Below are positions 45,113-53,656 of a DNA stretch of 60,460 nt, in pieces. Within the stretch, counting starts at the first letter, position 1; each line of letters opens with the position of its first letter. Source of the stretch: Solirubrobacterales bacterium. GTDB taxonomy: Bacteria > Actinomycetota > Thermoleophilia > Solirubrobacterales > 70-9. Position numbers and translations under genes: made by a program. The notes beneath the pieces were generated by a model. That model saw only the letters and a program-made list of their open reading frames with translations, was not told where the DNA came from and did not search any database. The DNA lies in contig JAJTCK010000004.1 of assembly GCA_021323175.1 (NCBI GenBank), positions 1-60,460 on the forward strand. Reading direction: 5' to 3'.

Positions 45113-46956
45113 GCGAGTCCGGCCGGCTGTATCCGTGCCCGTCGCCGATCGAGGACTACGCGCTGATCGGCGACCTGCACACCGCCGCCCTGGTGGGGCG
45201 AGACGGCTCGATCGACTGGCTCTGCCTGCCACGCTTCGATTCCGGGGCTTCGTTCGCTGCGCTGTTGGGCGGTGAGCGTTTCGGCCGCTGGCTGCTCGCG
45301 CCCAAGGGGGAGGTGGTGGGCGTCAATCGCCGCTACCGGGACGGCACGCTGGTCCTCGAGACCGACTTCGCGACCGCCTCGGGAGCGGTCCGGGTGGTGG
45401 ACTGCATGCCCTTGAAGGGCCACGGCCGCACGGTGGTCCGCGCCGTCGAGGGGCTGAGCGGCGAGGTCGAGATGCGGATGGAGCTGGTGATCCGCTTCGA
45501 CTACGGAGCGACGATCCCCTGGGTCCAGAGCGACGAGGAGGAGATGCTCGCCGTGGCCGGCCCCGATGCGCTTTACCTGCGGACCGAGGTCGAGGTCCAC
45601 GGCGAGCAGCTGAGGACGGTGGCGGACTTCACGGTCCGAGAGGGCGAGGACATCCCGTTCACCCTCACCTGGAACCCATCTCACCAGGAGGCGCCGGACG
45701 CCATGGACGGGCTCTGGGCCATTCGCCACACCGAGCGGTGGTGGAGGGAGTGGAGCGGCACCTGCGCGTTCACGGGGGAGTACGCAGATGAGGTCCTGCG
45801 CTCGCTGATCGTGCTGAAGGCGCTCACCTACCGCCCCACGGGGGGCATCGTCGCCGCGCCGACGACCTCGCTGCCCGAGGCGATCGGCGGCGAGCGCAAC
45901 TGGGACTACCGCTACTGCTGGCTCCGCGACGCAGTTCTGACGCTCGACGCGCTGATGCTGGGCGGGTTCAGCCAGGAGGCACTCGCCTTCGGCGGGTGGG
46001 TCCTGCGGGCGACTGCGTCGCATCCCTCGCAAACCCAGGTCCTCTACGGGGTCGCGGGCGAGCGTCGCTTGCACGAGTACGAGCTCGACCACCTGCCCGG
46101 TTACGAGGGATCGAAGCCAGTGCGGGTTGGAAACGCAGCGGCCGACCAATTCCAGCTCGATGTCTTCGGCGAGCTGCTGGACGCGGCCTACCGCGGCCGC
46201 GACCTGACCGGCCAGCTCGCCGCGAGCGGATGGGAGCGACAGATCGCGCTGCTCGACTATCTCGAGGAGGTCTGGCGAGAGCCCGATGAGGGGATCTGGG
46301 AGGTTCGCGGTCCACGTCGCCAGTTCACCCACTCCAAGGTGATGGCGTGGGTCGGCTTCGACCGGGCGGTCAAGACCGTCGAGAACCAGGGGGCTCCGGG
46401 GGACGCCGACCGTTGGCGCCGCGTCCGCGACGAGATCCACGAGCAGGTCTGCGAGGAGGGCTACGACGCCGAGCGAAACACATTCACCCAGTACTACGGC
46501 TCGAAGGACCTGGACGCGGCGACCCTGTTGATCCCCGCGGTGGGCTTCCTCCCCCCCGACGACGCGCGCGTGATCGGGACGATCGACGCGATCCAGTCCG
46601 AGCTGGCGGCGGATGGCTGGGTGCGCCGGTACTCGACCGGCGAGGGCACCGACGATGTGGACGGGCTGCGGGGCGAGGAGGGAGCGTTCCTGCCGTGCTC
46701 CTTCTGGCTGGCCGACGCCCTGGCCATGGCCGGACGCCGGGACGAGGCCCGCGACCTGTTCGAGCGGCTGCTGGGCCTGACCAACGACGTCGGCTTGATC
46801 TCAGAGGAGTACGACACCGAGCGCGGACGCCTGATCGGAAACTTCCCCCAGGCTTTCACGCACCTGGCGCTCATCAACACCGCTTCTCTCCTGGGCGGCG
46901 CGAAGTCGATGAGCCGCCCCACGGGCCTGGACGGCCCGCACGGGCACGTCGTCTAG
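45109..46956 (+). CDS. Glycoside hydrolase family 15 protein (glucoamylase/trehalase-like)
   Basis: About 615 residues. Homology begins at Y-P-C-P-S-P-I-E-D-Y-A-L-I-G-D. No ATG, GTG or TTG lies near it, and the best start is a CTG at 45109 that overlaps the helicase stop as CTGA with GGAGG ten bases upstream; the next candidate is CTG at 45127. The N-terminal beta domain is followed by the alpha/alpha toroid with N-W-D-Y-R-Y-C-W-L-R-D-A and the G-L-R-G-E-E-G-A-F acid segment expected to carry catalytic Glu. No signal peptide: it is intracellular, as are the mycobacterial GH15 trehalases. It would release glucose from trehalose or alpha-glucan. Confidence 0.88.
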   Translation: MSESGRLYPCPSPIEDYALIGDLHTAALVGRDGSIDWLCLPRFDSGASFAALLGGERFGRWLLAPKGEVVGVNRRYRDGTLVLETDFATASGAVRVVDCMPLKGHGRTVVRAVEGLSGEVEMRMELVIRFDYGATIPWVQSDEEEMLAVAGPDALYLRTEVEVHGEQLRTVADFTVREGEDIPFTLTWNPSHQEAPDAMDGLWAIRHTERWWREWSGTCAFTGEYADEVLRSLIVLKALTYRPTGGIVAAPTTSLPEAIGGERNWDYRYCWLRDAVLTLDALMLGGFSQEALAFGGWVLRATASHPSQTQVLYGVAGERRLHEYELDHLPGYEGSKPVRVGNAAADQFQLDVFGELLDAAYRGRDLTGQLAASGWERQIALLDYLEEVWREPDEGIWEVRGPRRQFTHSKVMAWVGFDRAVKTVENQGAPGDADRWRRVRDEIHEQVCEEGYDAERNTFTQYYGSKDLDAATLLIPAVGFLPPDDARVIGTIDAIQSELAADGWVRRYSTGEGTDDVDGLRGEEGAFLPCSFWLADALAMAGRRDEARDLFERLLGLTNDVGLISEEYDTERGRLIGNFPQAFTHLALINTASLLGGAKSMSRPTGLDGPHGHVV

Positions 46957-47318
46957 GTCAACTCTTCGATCCGCGAGATCAGCTCGTCCCACTCGAACGG
47001 CTTCGGGACGACGCCGCTGGCTCCGATGGCGATCATCCGCTCGGGCTCCTGGGCGTCCAGGTGGGCGGAGATGATCAGAACCGGAATCTCGCACCCCTCC
47101 GCACGGATTTTCTTCAGCGCGTCCACGCCCGAGAGGTTGGGCATCATCGCGTCGAGCAGGATCACGTCCGGGGCGGCTCCTCCATCGATCGACTCGATCG
47201 CTTCCACCACCTGGACTCCGTCGGTGGCGGTGCTCACCTCGTATCCGGTTGCCTCGAGCCGGCGCTGCAGCATCAGCAGCACGGTCTCGGAGTCGTCGGC
47301 GACCAGCAGGCGCGTCAT
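46953..47318 (-). CDS. Single-domain response regulator
   Basis: The protein has 121 residues, a receiver domain only. Acidic pocket Asp8/Asp9, phosphoacceptor Asp56 (VILLDAMMPNLSG), Ser in I-I-S-A-H and Lys in P-K-P-F are all present. There is no output domain, so it acts through protein contacts or as a phosphate relay. Its start overlaps the histidine kinase stop by four bases, and its stop shares a CTAG with the stop of the convergent GH15 gene. Confidence 0.95.
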   Translation of the reverse strand: MTRLLVADDSETVLLMLQRRLEATGYEVSTATDGVQVVEAIESIDGGAAPDVILLDAMMPNLSGVDALKKIRAEGCEIPVLIISAHLDAQEPERMIAIGASGVVPKPFEWDELISRIEELT

Positions 47319-48838
47319 GCCGGGGTCTCGGCCGCGCTCGGGCGCCCATTGCCCGGCTGCTCCGCGGGCGGACGACCTTCCGAGTCGCTGGCGATCGGCA
47401 ACACGAACCTGAAGGTAGCGCCCTTGCCCGGCTTTGAGTCGGCGGAGATCGATCCTCCGTGCAGGTCCACCAGCGACTTCGCGATCGCCAGCCCGAGGCC
47501 GGTGCCGCCGACGGCCTGGGTCTCGCCGCTCTGGGCGCGCCAGAAGCGCTCGAAGACGTGCTCCAGCTCCTCGGGCTCCAGGCCGGGGCCGTCGTCGATG
47601 ACCGCGAACTCGACGCGGCGGCCGACCTGCTGCGCGTTCAGGCGCACCTGCGCTCCCTCCTGGGCGTACTTGTTCGCGTTGCTCAGCAGGTTCGAGAGCA
47701 CCTGGGCGATGCGGTCGGAGTCGGCTTCGACGTCCGGCACGTCCTTCTCCACGCTGACGGTGAGCTGCTGAGCCTTCTCCTCGAAGTTCGGACGCATGTG
47801 CCGCCCCACCCGCTGGGCGAGCGGCTTGACCGCCGTCGGCTCCGCGTCGATGCGCAGCTTGCCGGCGTCGCTGCGGGCCAGGTCGAGCAGGTCGTTGATC
47901 ATCTTCTGGAGTTGGCCCGCGCTGTCGGCGATGATGTCCGCCGCCTCCAACTGGCTCGCGGACAGCCCCTTGGACTCCGACGTCAGCATCTCCGCGAACC
48001 CCTTGACCACGGTGACGGGGGTCCTCAGCTCGTGCGAGACGGTGAGGACGAAGTCGTCCTTCATCCGCTCGATCCGGTCTCGCTCGCGCGCGTCCCTCTC
48101 CAGCGAGGTCGCCATCTCGTTGAACGCCTGACCGAGGGTCGCGATCTCCACCGGCCCGCCGACCTCGACCCGCGTCTCCAGGTCTCCTCCCGCCAGGCGG
48201 CGCGCACCGTCCACAAGGCGGGCGAGCGGCGCGCGCATCGAGTTGATCAGGCCCGAGAACAGGATCAGCGCGGCCAGCAGGGCACCGGCGAGCCCGAACG
48301 CCACCAGGATCGTCGTGTCGCGCGTGTCGGTGCGGGCGTCATCGCGCACCTCGTCGCGCGCGGAGCGGACCGAGGTTCCGAGCTCCTCGGCGCTCGCGCT
48401 GACCCTGCGGGTCAGCCGGCGCTCGAGTGAGGCCGGCGGCGCCCGCCCGCGCAGCCTCGGCGCGGCCACGGCCTCGCGCCACTCGCCCTCGCTTGCGGTC
48501 AGGCGCCGCAGCCTGCGGGCGATCTCGGTGTCTCCTTCGGTCAAGGACGACGCTCGGTCGGCTGAGCCGTCGAACACGTCCGCGGCCGCGTTGAACTCCC
48601 GCGCGTCAGGCGGCCCGCCCGAGGCGACCGGCATGATGGCGGACTGCTCCAGCACGAAGCTCGAGTTGAGCCGCTCGGCTTCGAGCTCGAGCTGGAAGTA
48701 CCGGCTCGTGTCGTCCTCGAAGTCGACCCGGATCTGGAAGAGCCGGCCGACGCCGATCAGGGAGACGGCCAGCAGCAGCGTGAACAGGATCAGGAACCCG
48801 ATCCGGAGCCGCGCGGTCAGGGAGGGGTTGAAGTTCAT
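47315..48838 (-). CDS. Membrane sensor histidine kinase
   Basis: The protein has 507 residues. Membrane helix 1 (about 12-35, IGFLILFTLLLAVSLIGVGR), an extracytoplasmic helical domain of about 140 residues, helix 2 (about 175-198), HAMP linker, HisKA with phospho-accepting His269 (VSHELRTPVTVVKGF), and a HATPase domain with N box (N-L-L-S-N-A-N-K-Y), D-D-G-P-G-L, F-E-R-F-W-R and G-G-T-G-L-G-L-A-I-A. It phosphorylates the response regulator encoded next. The sensed signal is unknown; the periplasmic part has no named domain. Confidence 0.95.
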   Translation of the reverse strand: MNFNPSLTARLRIGFLILFTLLLAVSLIGVGRLFQIRVDFEDDTSRYFQLELEAERLNSSFVLEQSAIMPVASGGPPDAREFNAAADVFDGSADRASSLTEGDTEIARRLRRLTASEGEWREAVAAPRLRGRAPPASLERRLTRRVSASAEELGTSVRSARDEVRDDARTDTRDTTILVAFGLAGALLAALILFSGLINSMRAPLARLVDGARRLAGGDLETRVEVGGPVEIATLGQAFNEMATSLERDARERDRIERMKDDFVLTVSHELRTPVTVVKGFAEMLTSESKGLSASQLEAADIIADSAGQLQKMINDLLDLARSDAGKLRIDAEPTAVKPLAQRVGRHMRPNFEEKAQQLTVSVEKDVPDVEADSDRIAQVLSNLLSNANKYAQEGAQVRLNAQQVGRRVEFAVIDDGPGLEPEELEHVFERFWRAQSGETQAVGGTGLGLAIAKSLVDLHGGSISADSKPGKGATFRFVLPIASDSEGRPPAEQPGNGRPSAAETPA

Positions 48839-48880
48839 CGCGGTGGCCGTCTTCGGCTTACACTACTCGCACTAGTAATT

Positions 48881-49270
48881 ATGGGTAACGGATTGCTCGC
48901 GCAATGGCGGCGGGGGGTTGTGGCGCGCGGCCTCGCCGCGGCGGCGCTCGTCTCCGTGCCCGTCGTGGTCGCGGCGGCCATCGGCTTCGAGACAAGTCTG
49001 GGCGGTCTCGCGGACGGCCTCGCCTCCGGGTTGGGCGGGCCCGATGACTCGCAGCCCGCGGCCGACGGCAGCACCGGCGGGGGATCGGACTCCGGCGGCG
49101 GTGGATCGGCGCTGCCGATCGGAGGCGGCGACGGCGGGGGGACGTCCGGCGGCGGCACCGTCGGCGGCGCCGTCAACGACGTGGTAGGCGGCGTCAACGA
49201 CACGCTCAACGACACCGTGAAGGGCGTGGACGACACCGTCGGCGGCCTCCTCGGAGGCAACCGGGACTAG
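48881..49270 (+). CDS. Gly-rich exported or membrane-anchored protein of unknown function
   Basis: The protein has 129 residues. A basic start and one hydrophobic stretch (GLAAAALVSVPVVVAAAIGF) form a signal peptide or anchor, followed by a Gly/Ser/Asp-rich low-complexity region and a C-terminal part of N-D-V-V-G-G-V-N-D-T-L-N-D-T-V-type repeats with heptad-like spacing. There is no cleavage motif or sortase signal. It is divergent from the histidine kinase with 42 bases between starts, where TACACTA could serve both directions, so the two may be co-regulated. The stop shares CTAG with the convergent HAD gene. Confidence 0.65.
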   Translation: MGNGLLAQWRRGVVARGLAAAALVSVPVVVAAAIGFETSLGGLADGLASGLGGPDDSQPAADGSTGGGSDSGGGGSALPIGGGDGGGTSGGGTVGGAVNDVVGGVNDTLNDTVKGVDDTVGGLLGGNRD

Positions 49271-49917
49271 GGCCGGACGGCGGGCGGGACCGCGACGCCG
49301 GTCAGCTCGTTCAGCCTCGCGATCGTCGTCTCGGGCTCGCGGTGGCGGATCGCGGTCATCCCGGCCGCCTCTGCGCCTTCGCAGTTCTCCCGCAGGTCGT
49401 CAACGAACACGCAGGCGGCCGGCGGCGCGCCGATCCGCTCCGCCGCCAGCACGTATATCTCGCGCTGAGGCTTGTGCAGGCGGACCTCGGCCGAGATCAC
49501 GACGTCATCGAAGAGCTCGGCCAGCAGCTCGCGGTCGTAGTGGTCCACGCTCCAGGAGTTGGAAACCAGCCCGGTCCGCAGGCCCCCGGCGCGCATCGCC
49601 CTGACCGCCTGGAGCATCCTCTCCAGCGGGCGCACGCCGGCGAACATGCTGTCGATCAGGCGCTCGTGGTTCTCCAGCCCCAGGCGGTCGCCGAACTTCG
49701 CCTCGAATTCCGACTCGCTCACTTCCCCTCTCTCCAGGCCGCGCAGGTCCGCGAGCGCCTGTGGGTCGGTGCGGAACAGTTTCTTGACCGTGTCGGGGTC
49801 CAGCCCCTCGTCTCGGCAGAAGGCCGAGAAGCTGTCCCACACAGGGGTGGTCAGCACGCCCCCGAAGTCGAACAGGACTGCCCTGTAGCCGCCGCCGCCG
49901 TCCCGGTCAGTCGCCAT
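49267..49917 (-). CDS. HAD-superfamily hydrolase (ACAD10 N-terminal domain-like)
   Basis: The protein has 216 residues. Motif I is VLFDFGGVLTTP; the variable second Asp position is Gly, as in the epoxide-hydrolase N-terminal phosphatase group. Motif II is V-S-N-S-W; Lys is in L-H-K-P-Q-R-E-I-Y; the acidic motif III is FVDDLRENCEGA. It is probably a phosphatase of the HAD-IA class. Its start is 12 bases from the divergent phosphotransferase gene. HAD, APH-like and ACAD11-like domains are fused in vertebrate ACAD10, so these neighbours probably work in one pathway. Confidence 0.9.
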   Translation of the reverse strand: MATDRDGGGGYRAVLFDFGGVLTTPVWDSFSAFCRDEGLDPDTVKKLFRTDPQALADLRGLERGEVSESEFEAKFGDRLGLENHERLIDSMFAGVRPLERMLQAVRAMRAGGLRTGLVSNSWSVDHYDRELLAELFDDVVISAEVRLHKPQREIYVLAAERIGAPPAACVFVDDLRENCEGAEAAGMTAIRHREPETTIARLNELTGVAVPPAVRP

Positions 49918-49928
49918 ATGCTGCCGCC

Positions 49929-50990
49929 ATGGCCGAGCAGGCTAATGAGGCGGCCCGGGAGGCGGAAGCCCAGGAGGGCATCGACCGAGACGGGCTCGAC
50001 GGGTGGTTCAGGGCGAACGTCCCGGGAGCGAAGCCACCGCTGGCCTTCGACCGGATCTCGGGAGGGCGCTCGAACCTGACCTTCCGGGTCACCGACTCGG
50101 CCGGCGGTGCCTGGGCCCTGCGCCGGCCGCCGCTGGGAGAGCGCCTCGGTTCGGCACACGACATGGGACGAGAGCACCGGGTCATCTCGGCCCTGCAGGA
50201 CACCCCCGTCCCCGTCCCTCCCGTGATCGGGCTCTGCGACGACGAGTCGGTGAACGATGCACCTTTCTATGTGATGGGCTTCGTCGAAGGTCCGATCCTG
50301 CGCTCGGCGCATGACGCCGGCGAGTTTCCCCAGAGCGACCGCCGCGCCATAGGCGAGCGGGTCGTGGACACGCTCGTCCAGATCCACGACGTTGATCCCG
50401 ACGCGGTCGGGCTCGGCGAGCTCGGACGCAAGGAGGCCTACGTCGAGCGCCAGCTGAAGCGCTGGCACGGCCAGTGGCAGAAGTCCAAGACACGCGAGCT
50501 CGGGCTCGTCGACGACGTTCACCGCCGCCTGTCCGAGAGCATCCCCGACCAGGGCCCCGCGACCATCGTTCACGGCGATTACCGTCTGGACAACATGATC
50601 CTGGCCCCCTCGGGCGAGGTCGTGGCCGTGGTGGACTGGGAGCTGTGCACGCTGGGCGACCCGCTCGCCGACGTCGGCCTGCTCCTCGTCTACTGGTCGG
50701 AGCCGGGCGACGAGTTCATGCCGCTGTTCGCACCCGCAACGAGCGCGCCCGGGTTCCCGTCGCGAGAGAACGTCAAGGCCCGTTACGCCGAGCGCTCCGG
50801 CCGCGACCTCTCCCAGGTGGACTTCTTCGTAGCGCTCGGCTACTGGAAGCTGGCGATCATCCTCGAGGGGGTCTATGCGCGCTACTCGGGCGGCCAGTAC
50901 GGCAGGACCGACGAGGGCTTCGAGGAGTTCGCGAAGATCGTCGAGCGGCTCGCCCAGGCCGCCGACGAGGCCGCGAGCAGGATGGGCTAG
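49929..50990 (+). CDS. Aminoglycoside-phosphotransferase-family kinase (ACAD10/11 kinase-domain-like)
   Basis: The protein has 353 residues. The N lobe has the nucleotide loop G-G-R-S-N-L-T-F-R-V, and the catalytic loop is VHGDYRLDNMIL, followed by A-V-V-D-W-E-L-C-T-L-G-D-P-L-A-D-V-G, nearly the same as in the kinase domain of ACAD10/11. These enzymes are not drug kinases: in 4-hydroxy-acid catabolism they phosphorylate the hydroxyl of 4-hydroxyacyl-CoA before elimination. A TATGCT box lies six bases before the ATG, so the mRNA is probably leaderless. The stop shares CTAG with the ACAD11-type dehydrogenase on the other strand. Confidence 0.92.
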   Translation: MAEQANEAAREAEAQEGIDRDGLDGWFRANVPGAKPPLAFDRISGGRSNLTFRVTDSAGGAWALRRPPLGERLGSAHDMGREHRVISALQDTPVPVPPVIGLCDDESVNDAPFYVMGFVEGPILRSAHDAGEFPQSDRRAIGERVVDTLVQIHDVDPDAVGLGELGRKEAYVERQLKRWHGQWQKSKTRELGLVDDVHRRLSESIPDQGPATIVHGDYRLDNMILAPSGEVVAVVDWELCTLGDPLADVGLLLVYWSEPGDEFMPLFAPATSAPGFPSRENVKARYAERSGRDLSQVDFFVALGYWKLAIILEGVYARYSGGQYGRTDEGFEEFAKIVERLAQAADEAASRMG

Positions 50991-52288
50991 GCGCCTGGCC
51001 CGGGCGCCGCGGCGACCCTGGGCTCGGACTCGGCGCCCGCGGTGGCGCCGTTGCTTCCGCCCTGGGCCTTCGCGGCCTCTGCACGCTTGGCCGCGCGGTT
51101 CAGCTCGCGCCGGGCGATGACCATCTTGTGGACCTCGTCCGGACCGTCGGCGACCTTCAGCATGCGGCTGAAGCGCCAGAAGCCCGCCAGTGGGGTGTCG
51201 TCGGACATCCCGAGTGAGCCGTGGACCTGGATCGCACGGTCGAGCACGTCCATGACCATGTTCGCGGCCACCACCTTGATCTGGCTGATCGCCTGGCGGG
51301 CGCGGCGCTTGCCCTCGGTGTCCATCAGCCAGGCGGCGTATAGGGTGAGCAGGCGGGCTTGGTCTACCTCCATCCGGCTCTTGGCGATCATGTCCTGGAC
51401 GAACTGCTTGTCGGCGAGCGGCCCGCCGAAGGCCTCCCGGGTGTTGGCGCGGTCGCACATCATCTCGATCGCGCGCTCCGCCGTGCCGATGGCCCGCATG
51501 CAGTGGTGGATGCGTCCGGGCCCCAGGCGGTCCTGGGCGATCACGAACCCGGCTCCGCGCTCTCCGAGCAGATTAGACGCGGGGACGCGGCATTCCTCGT
51601 AGCGGACCTCGCAGTGGCCGGGGCCGCCGTCGTGCCCCATGACCGAGACCGGGCGGACCAGATTGAATCCCGGATTGTCGATTGGGACGATGATCATGCT
51701 TGCCCGCGTGTAGGGCGCCGCGTCGGGATCGGTGACGACCATGGCGATCGCGAACTTGGCCCCCACGGCCCCCGAGGTGAACCACTTGTGCCCGTTGATC
51801 ACCCACTCCGAGCCATCGAGGGCCGCGCGGGTCTGGAGGGTGGTGGGGTCGGAGCCGGAGACCTCGGGCTCGGTCATCGAGAAGCAGCTGCGGGCGGTCC
51901 CCTCCAGCAGCGGCGCGAGGAACTCATCCTTCTGCTCGGGGGTGCCGTGGTCGATCAGGATCTCGGCGTTGCCCGTGTCGGGCGCGGCGCAGTTGAAGGA
52001 CATCGGGGCGGCGACGGGGCTGCGGCCCATCTGCTCGCAGAGCATCCCGTACTCCCAGTTCGTCAGGCCGGCGCCGTGCTCCTCGTCGGCGATGAAGAGG
52101 TTCCAGAGCCCCTGCTCGCGCGCCTTCGCCCGCATCTCGACCAGTATCTGCGGGTACGGGACCCCCGGCTTGACTTCGTCGTCGAGCGCCGCGTGGACGG
52201 CGAGCTCCTGCGGGTACACGTACTCGGCCATGAAGGCCTCGATCCGCTCCAGCAGGGACTCGACGGCGGGGCTCGGCTTGAAGTCCAT
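50987..52288 (-). CDS. Acyl-CoA dehydrogenase, ACAD10/11 type
   Basis: The protein has 433 residues from the ATG at 52288; a longer open frame upstream has no support. It has the helical N-terminal domain, F-S-M-T-E-P-E-V-S-G-S-D-P-T, the beta-barrel (WVINGHKWFTSGAVGAKFAI), and a C-terminal K-V-A-D-G-P-D-E-V-H, in which Asp replaces the usual catalytic Glu as in ACAD10/11. In mammals and in Pseudomonas levulinate catabolism such enzymes act with a kinase on 4-hydroxyacyl-CoAs. The last 30 residues are Ala/Gly-rich and unstructured. It follows the RibD-C and RpiB-like genes by 49 bases. Confidence 0.92.
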   Translation of the reverse strand: MDFKPSPAVESLLERIEAFMAEYVYPQELAVHAALDDEVKPGVPYPQILVEMRAKAREQGLWNLFIADEEHGAGLTNWEYGMLCEQMGRSPVAAPMSFNCAAPDTGNAEILIDHGTPEQKDEFLAPLLEGTARSCFSMTEPEVSGSDPTTLQTRAALDGSEWVINGHKWFTSGAVGAKFAIAMVVTDPDAAPYTRASMIIVPIDNPGFNLVRPVSVMGHDGGPGHCEVRYEECRVPASNLLGERGAGFVIAQDRLGPGRIHHCMRAIGTAERAIEMMCDRANTREAFGGPLADKQFVQDMIAKSRMEVDQARLLTLYAAWLMDTEGKRRARQAISQIKVVAANMVMDVLDRAIQVHGSLGMSDDTPLAGFWRFSRMLKVADGPDEVHKMVIARRELNRAAKRAEAAKAQGGSNGATAGAESEPRVAAAPGPGA

Positions 52289-52337
52289 TCGTGCGTTCCT
52301 CTCTGACTCGCTTGCAGCAGAGCTTATGGCCTGCCGC

Positions 52338-53162
52338 TCACCTGTCCTGTTCGGCGCCGCGCACCCGGTAGCGCGTGAACAGCTCCCCCTGGGACTCCAG
52401 AAGCCACTCCAGATCAAGCCCGACCACGTCGGGCAACGGCGCGGTCAGGATCGAGCGCTCCTCGCGCCCGGCGAGCTTGGGGGCGATCGTCAGGAAGAGC
52501 TCGTCCACCAGCCCTCTGGCCTGGAGCTCCCCGTGGATGGTCGGTCCGCCCTCGCACAGGACGCTGCGGATGCCGCGCTCGCGCAGCAACCAGCCGAGCA
52601 CGTCGGCCAGGTCCACGCCGTCGGGTCGGCGCACGCACGTGACCGGGGTGGCCGTCTCGGGCGGCTCCGCGTCCGACTGGGTGAAGACGACCACCCTTCC
52701 GCCGCCGTTGGTGAAGAGCGACGCGTCCCAGGGAAGATCCATGCCGCGAGTGACCAGGACCCCAAGCGGATCGTGCGACAGCAGGGTCCGCTCGCGGTAC
52801 GCGCGCAGCGCCGGGTCCGAGACCATCCGCCCGTAGCGTTCGATCCGCATCGTCCCGGCCCCGATCATCACGGCGTCCACGCGGGTACGGAGGCGCTGGA
52901 GCATCTCCATGTCGGTGCGAGTGCCGATAGGGCCCGACCGCCCGTCGATCGTGGCGCGCCCGTCCACGGTGCTCGCGAAGTTCATCAGGACATATGGGCG
53001 GTCCGGGTGCGCGAGCTCCTTCAGCTCGAGCTGGGCGAGTTGCTCGGCGACGGTCGTCGTAACGAGGTCAGGGAGCAAGCGCCGCACCCGGCGGGTCTCG
53101 CCGGGGATGCGGGACTCCCTGTAAGGGTCCGCAACCTCGCTGGTTCCGGAGTCCGCGCTCAT
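52338..53162 (-). CDS. RibD C-terminal/dihydrofolate-reductase-like reductase
   Basis: The protein has 274 residues from the ATG at 53162, which overlaps the upstream stop (ATGA). It shows P-Y-V-L-M-N-F-A-S-T-V-D-G-R, D-A-V-M-I-G-A-G-T-M-R and V-L-C-E-G-G-P-T-I-H-G-E-L, the NADPH-binding pattern of the RibD-C (pyrimidine reductase) fold. It lacks the zinc deaminase domain of RibD, so it is a stand-alone reductase that may act in riboflavin or another pterin-like pathway, or have another substrate. It sits between an RpiB-like gene and the ACAD11-type gene in a minus-strand operon. Confidence 0.9.
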   Translation of the reverse strand: MSADSGTSEVADPYRESRIPGETRRVRRLLPDLVTTTVAEQLAQLELKELAHPDRPYVLMNFASTVDGRATIDGRSGPIGTRTDMEMLQRLRTRVDAVMIGAGTMRIERYGRMVSDPALRAYRERTLLSHDPLGVLVTRGMDLPWDASLFTNGGGRVVVFTQSDAEPPETATPVTCVRRPDGVDLADVLGWLLRERGIRSVLCEGGPTIHGELQARGLVDELFLTIAPKLAGREERSILTAPLPDVVGLDLEWLLESQGELFTRYRVRGAEQDR

Positions 53163-53605
53163 GACCCTGCTTCCATCTCTCCCAGGTGCTCGATGTTCGC
53201 GCGGTCGTCGGACTCCGTACTCGGCTCGCCCGCGAACCAGGCGTCTAGGATCTCGCCCAACTCGGCTTCCGAGGTCGAACGCAGGCTGATCGCCAGAGCG
53301 TTCGCGTCGTTCCACTTGCGCGCTCCCCCGGCCGTCTGCGCGTCCAGGCAGAGCGCGGCACGGACTCCCGTCACCTTGTTCGCCGCGATCGAGGCCCCGG
53401 TGCCCGTCCAGCAGCAGACGATCGCCTGGTCGGCTCGGCCGTCGGCGACGTCGCGGGCGGCGGCCTCGCTGGCCCACGCCCAGTCGTCGCGCTCGTCATC
53501 CGAGAGCGCCCCATGGGGCACCGGCTCGTGACCGCGCCTGCGCAACTCCTCGAGCACGGCCTCCGCCACGCCCGTCCACTCGTCAGCCGCCACCGCGATC
53601 CGCAT
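53159..53605 (-). CDS. RpiB/LacA/LacB-family sugar-phosphate isomerase
   Basis: The protein has 148 residues. The family pattern is C-C-W-T-G-T-G-A-S-I-A-A-N-K-V (RpiB has C-G-T-G-x-G-x-S-I-A-A-N-K), giving an active-site Cys near residue 64, and K-W-N-D-A-N-A-L-A-I-S-L-R near residue 100. It would interconvert aldose and ketose phosphates, though the changed loop means ribose 5-phosphate is not certain. The ATG has a TACGCT box seven bases upstream (leaderless). It overlaps the RibD-C gene by four bases. Confidence 0.85.
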   Translation of the reverse strand: MRIAVAADEWTGVAEAVLEELRRRGHEPVPHGALSDDERDDWAWASEAAARDVADGRADQAIVCCWTGTGASIAANKVTGVRAALCLDAQTAGGARKWNDANALAISLRSTSEAELGEILDAWFAGEPSTESDDRANIEHLGEMEAGS

Positions 53606-53656
53606 GACCCACAGCGTATTCGCCGCCAGCCAGCCCGGCGCGGTGCGGTGCTGCGG

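Noticed and set aside
49929-50990. Aminoglycoside resistance kinase
   Set aside because: The fold is shared, but the motif after the catalytic loop and the ACAD11-type neighbour fit the ACAD10/11 kinase group and not drug resistance.
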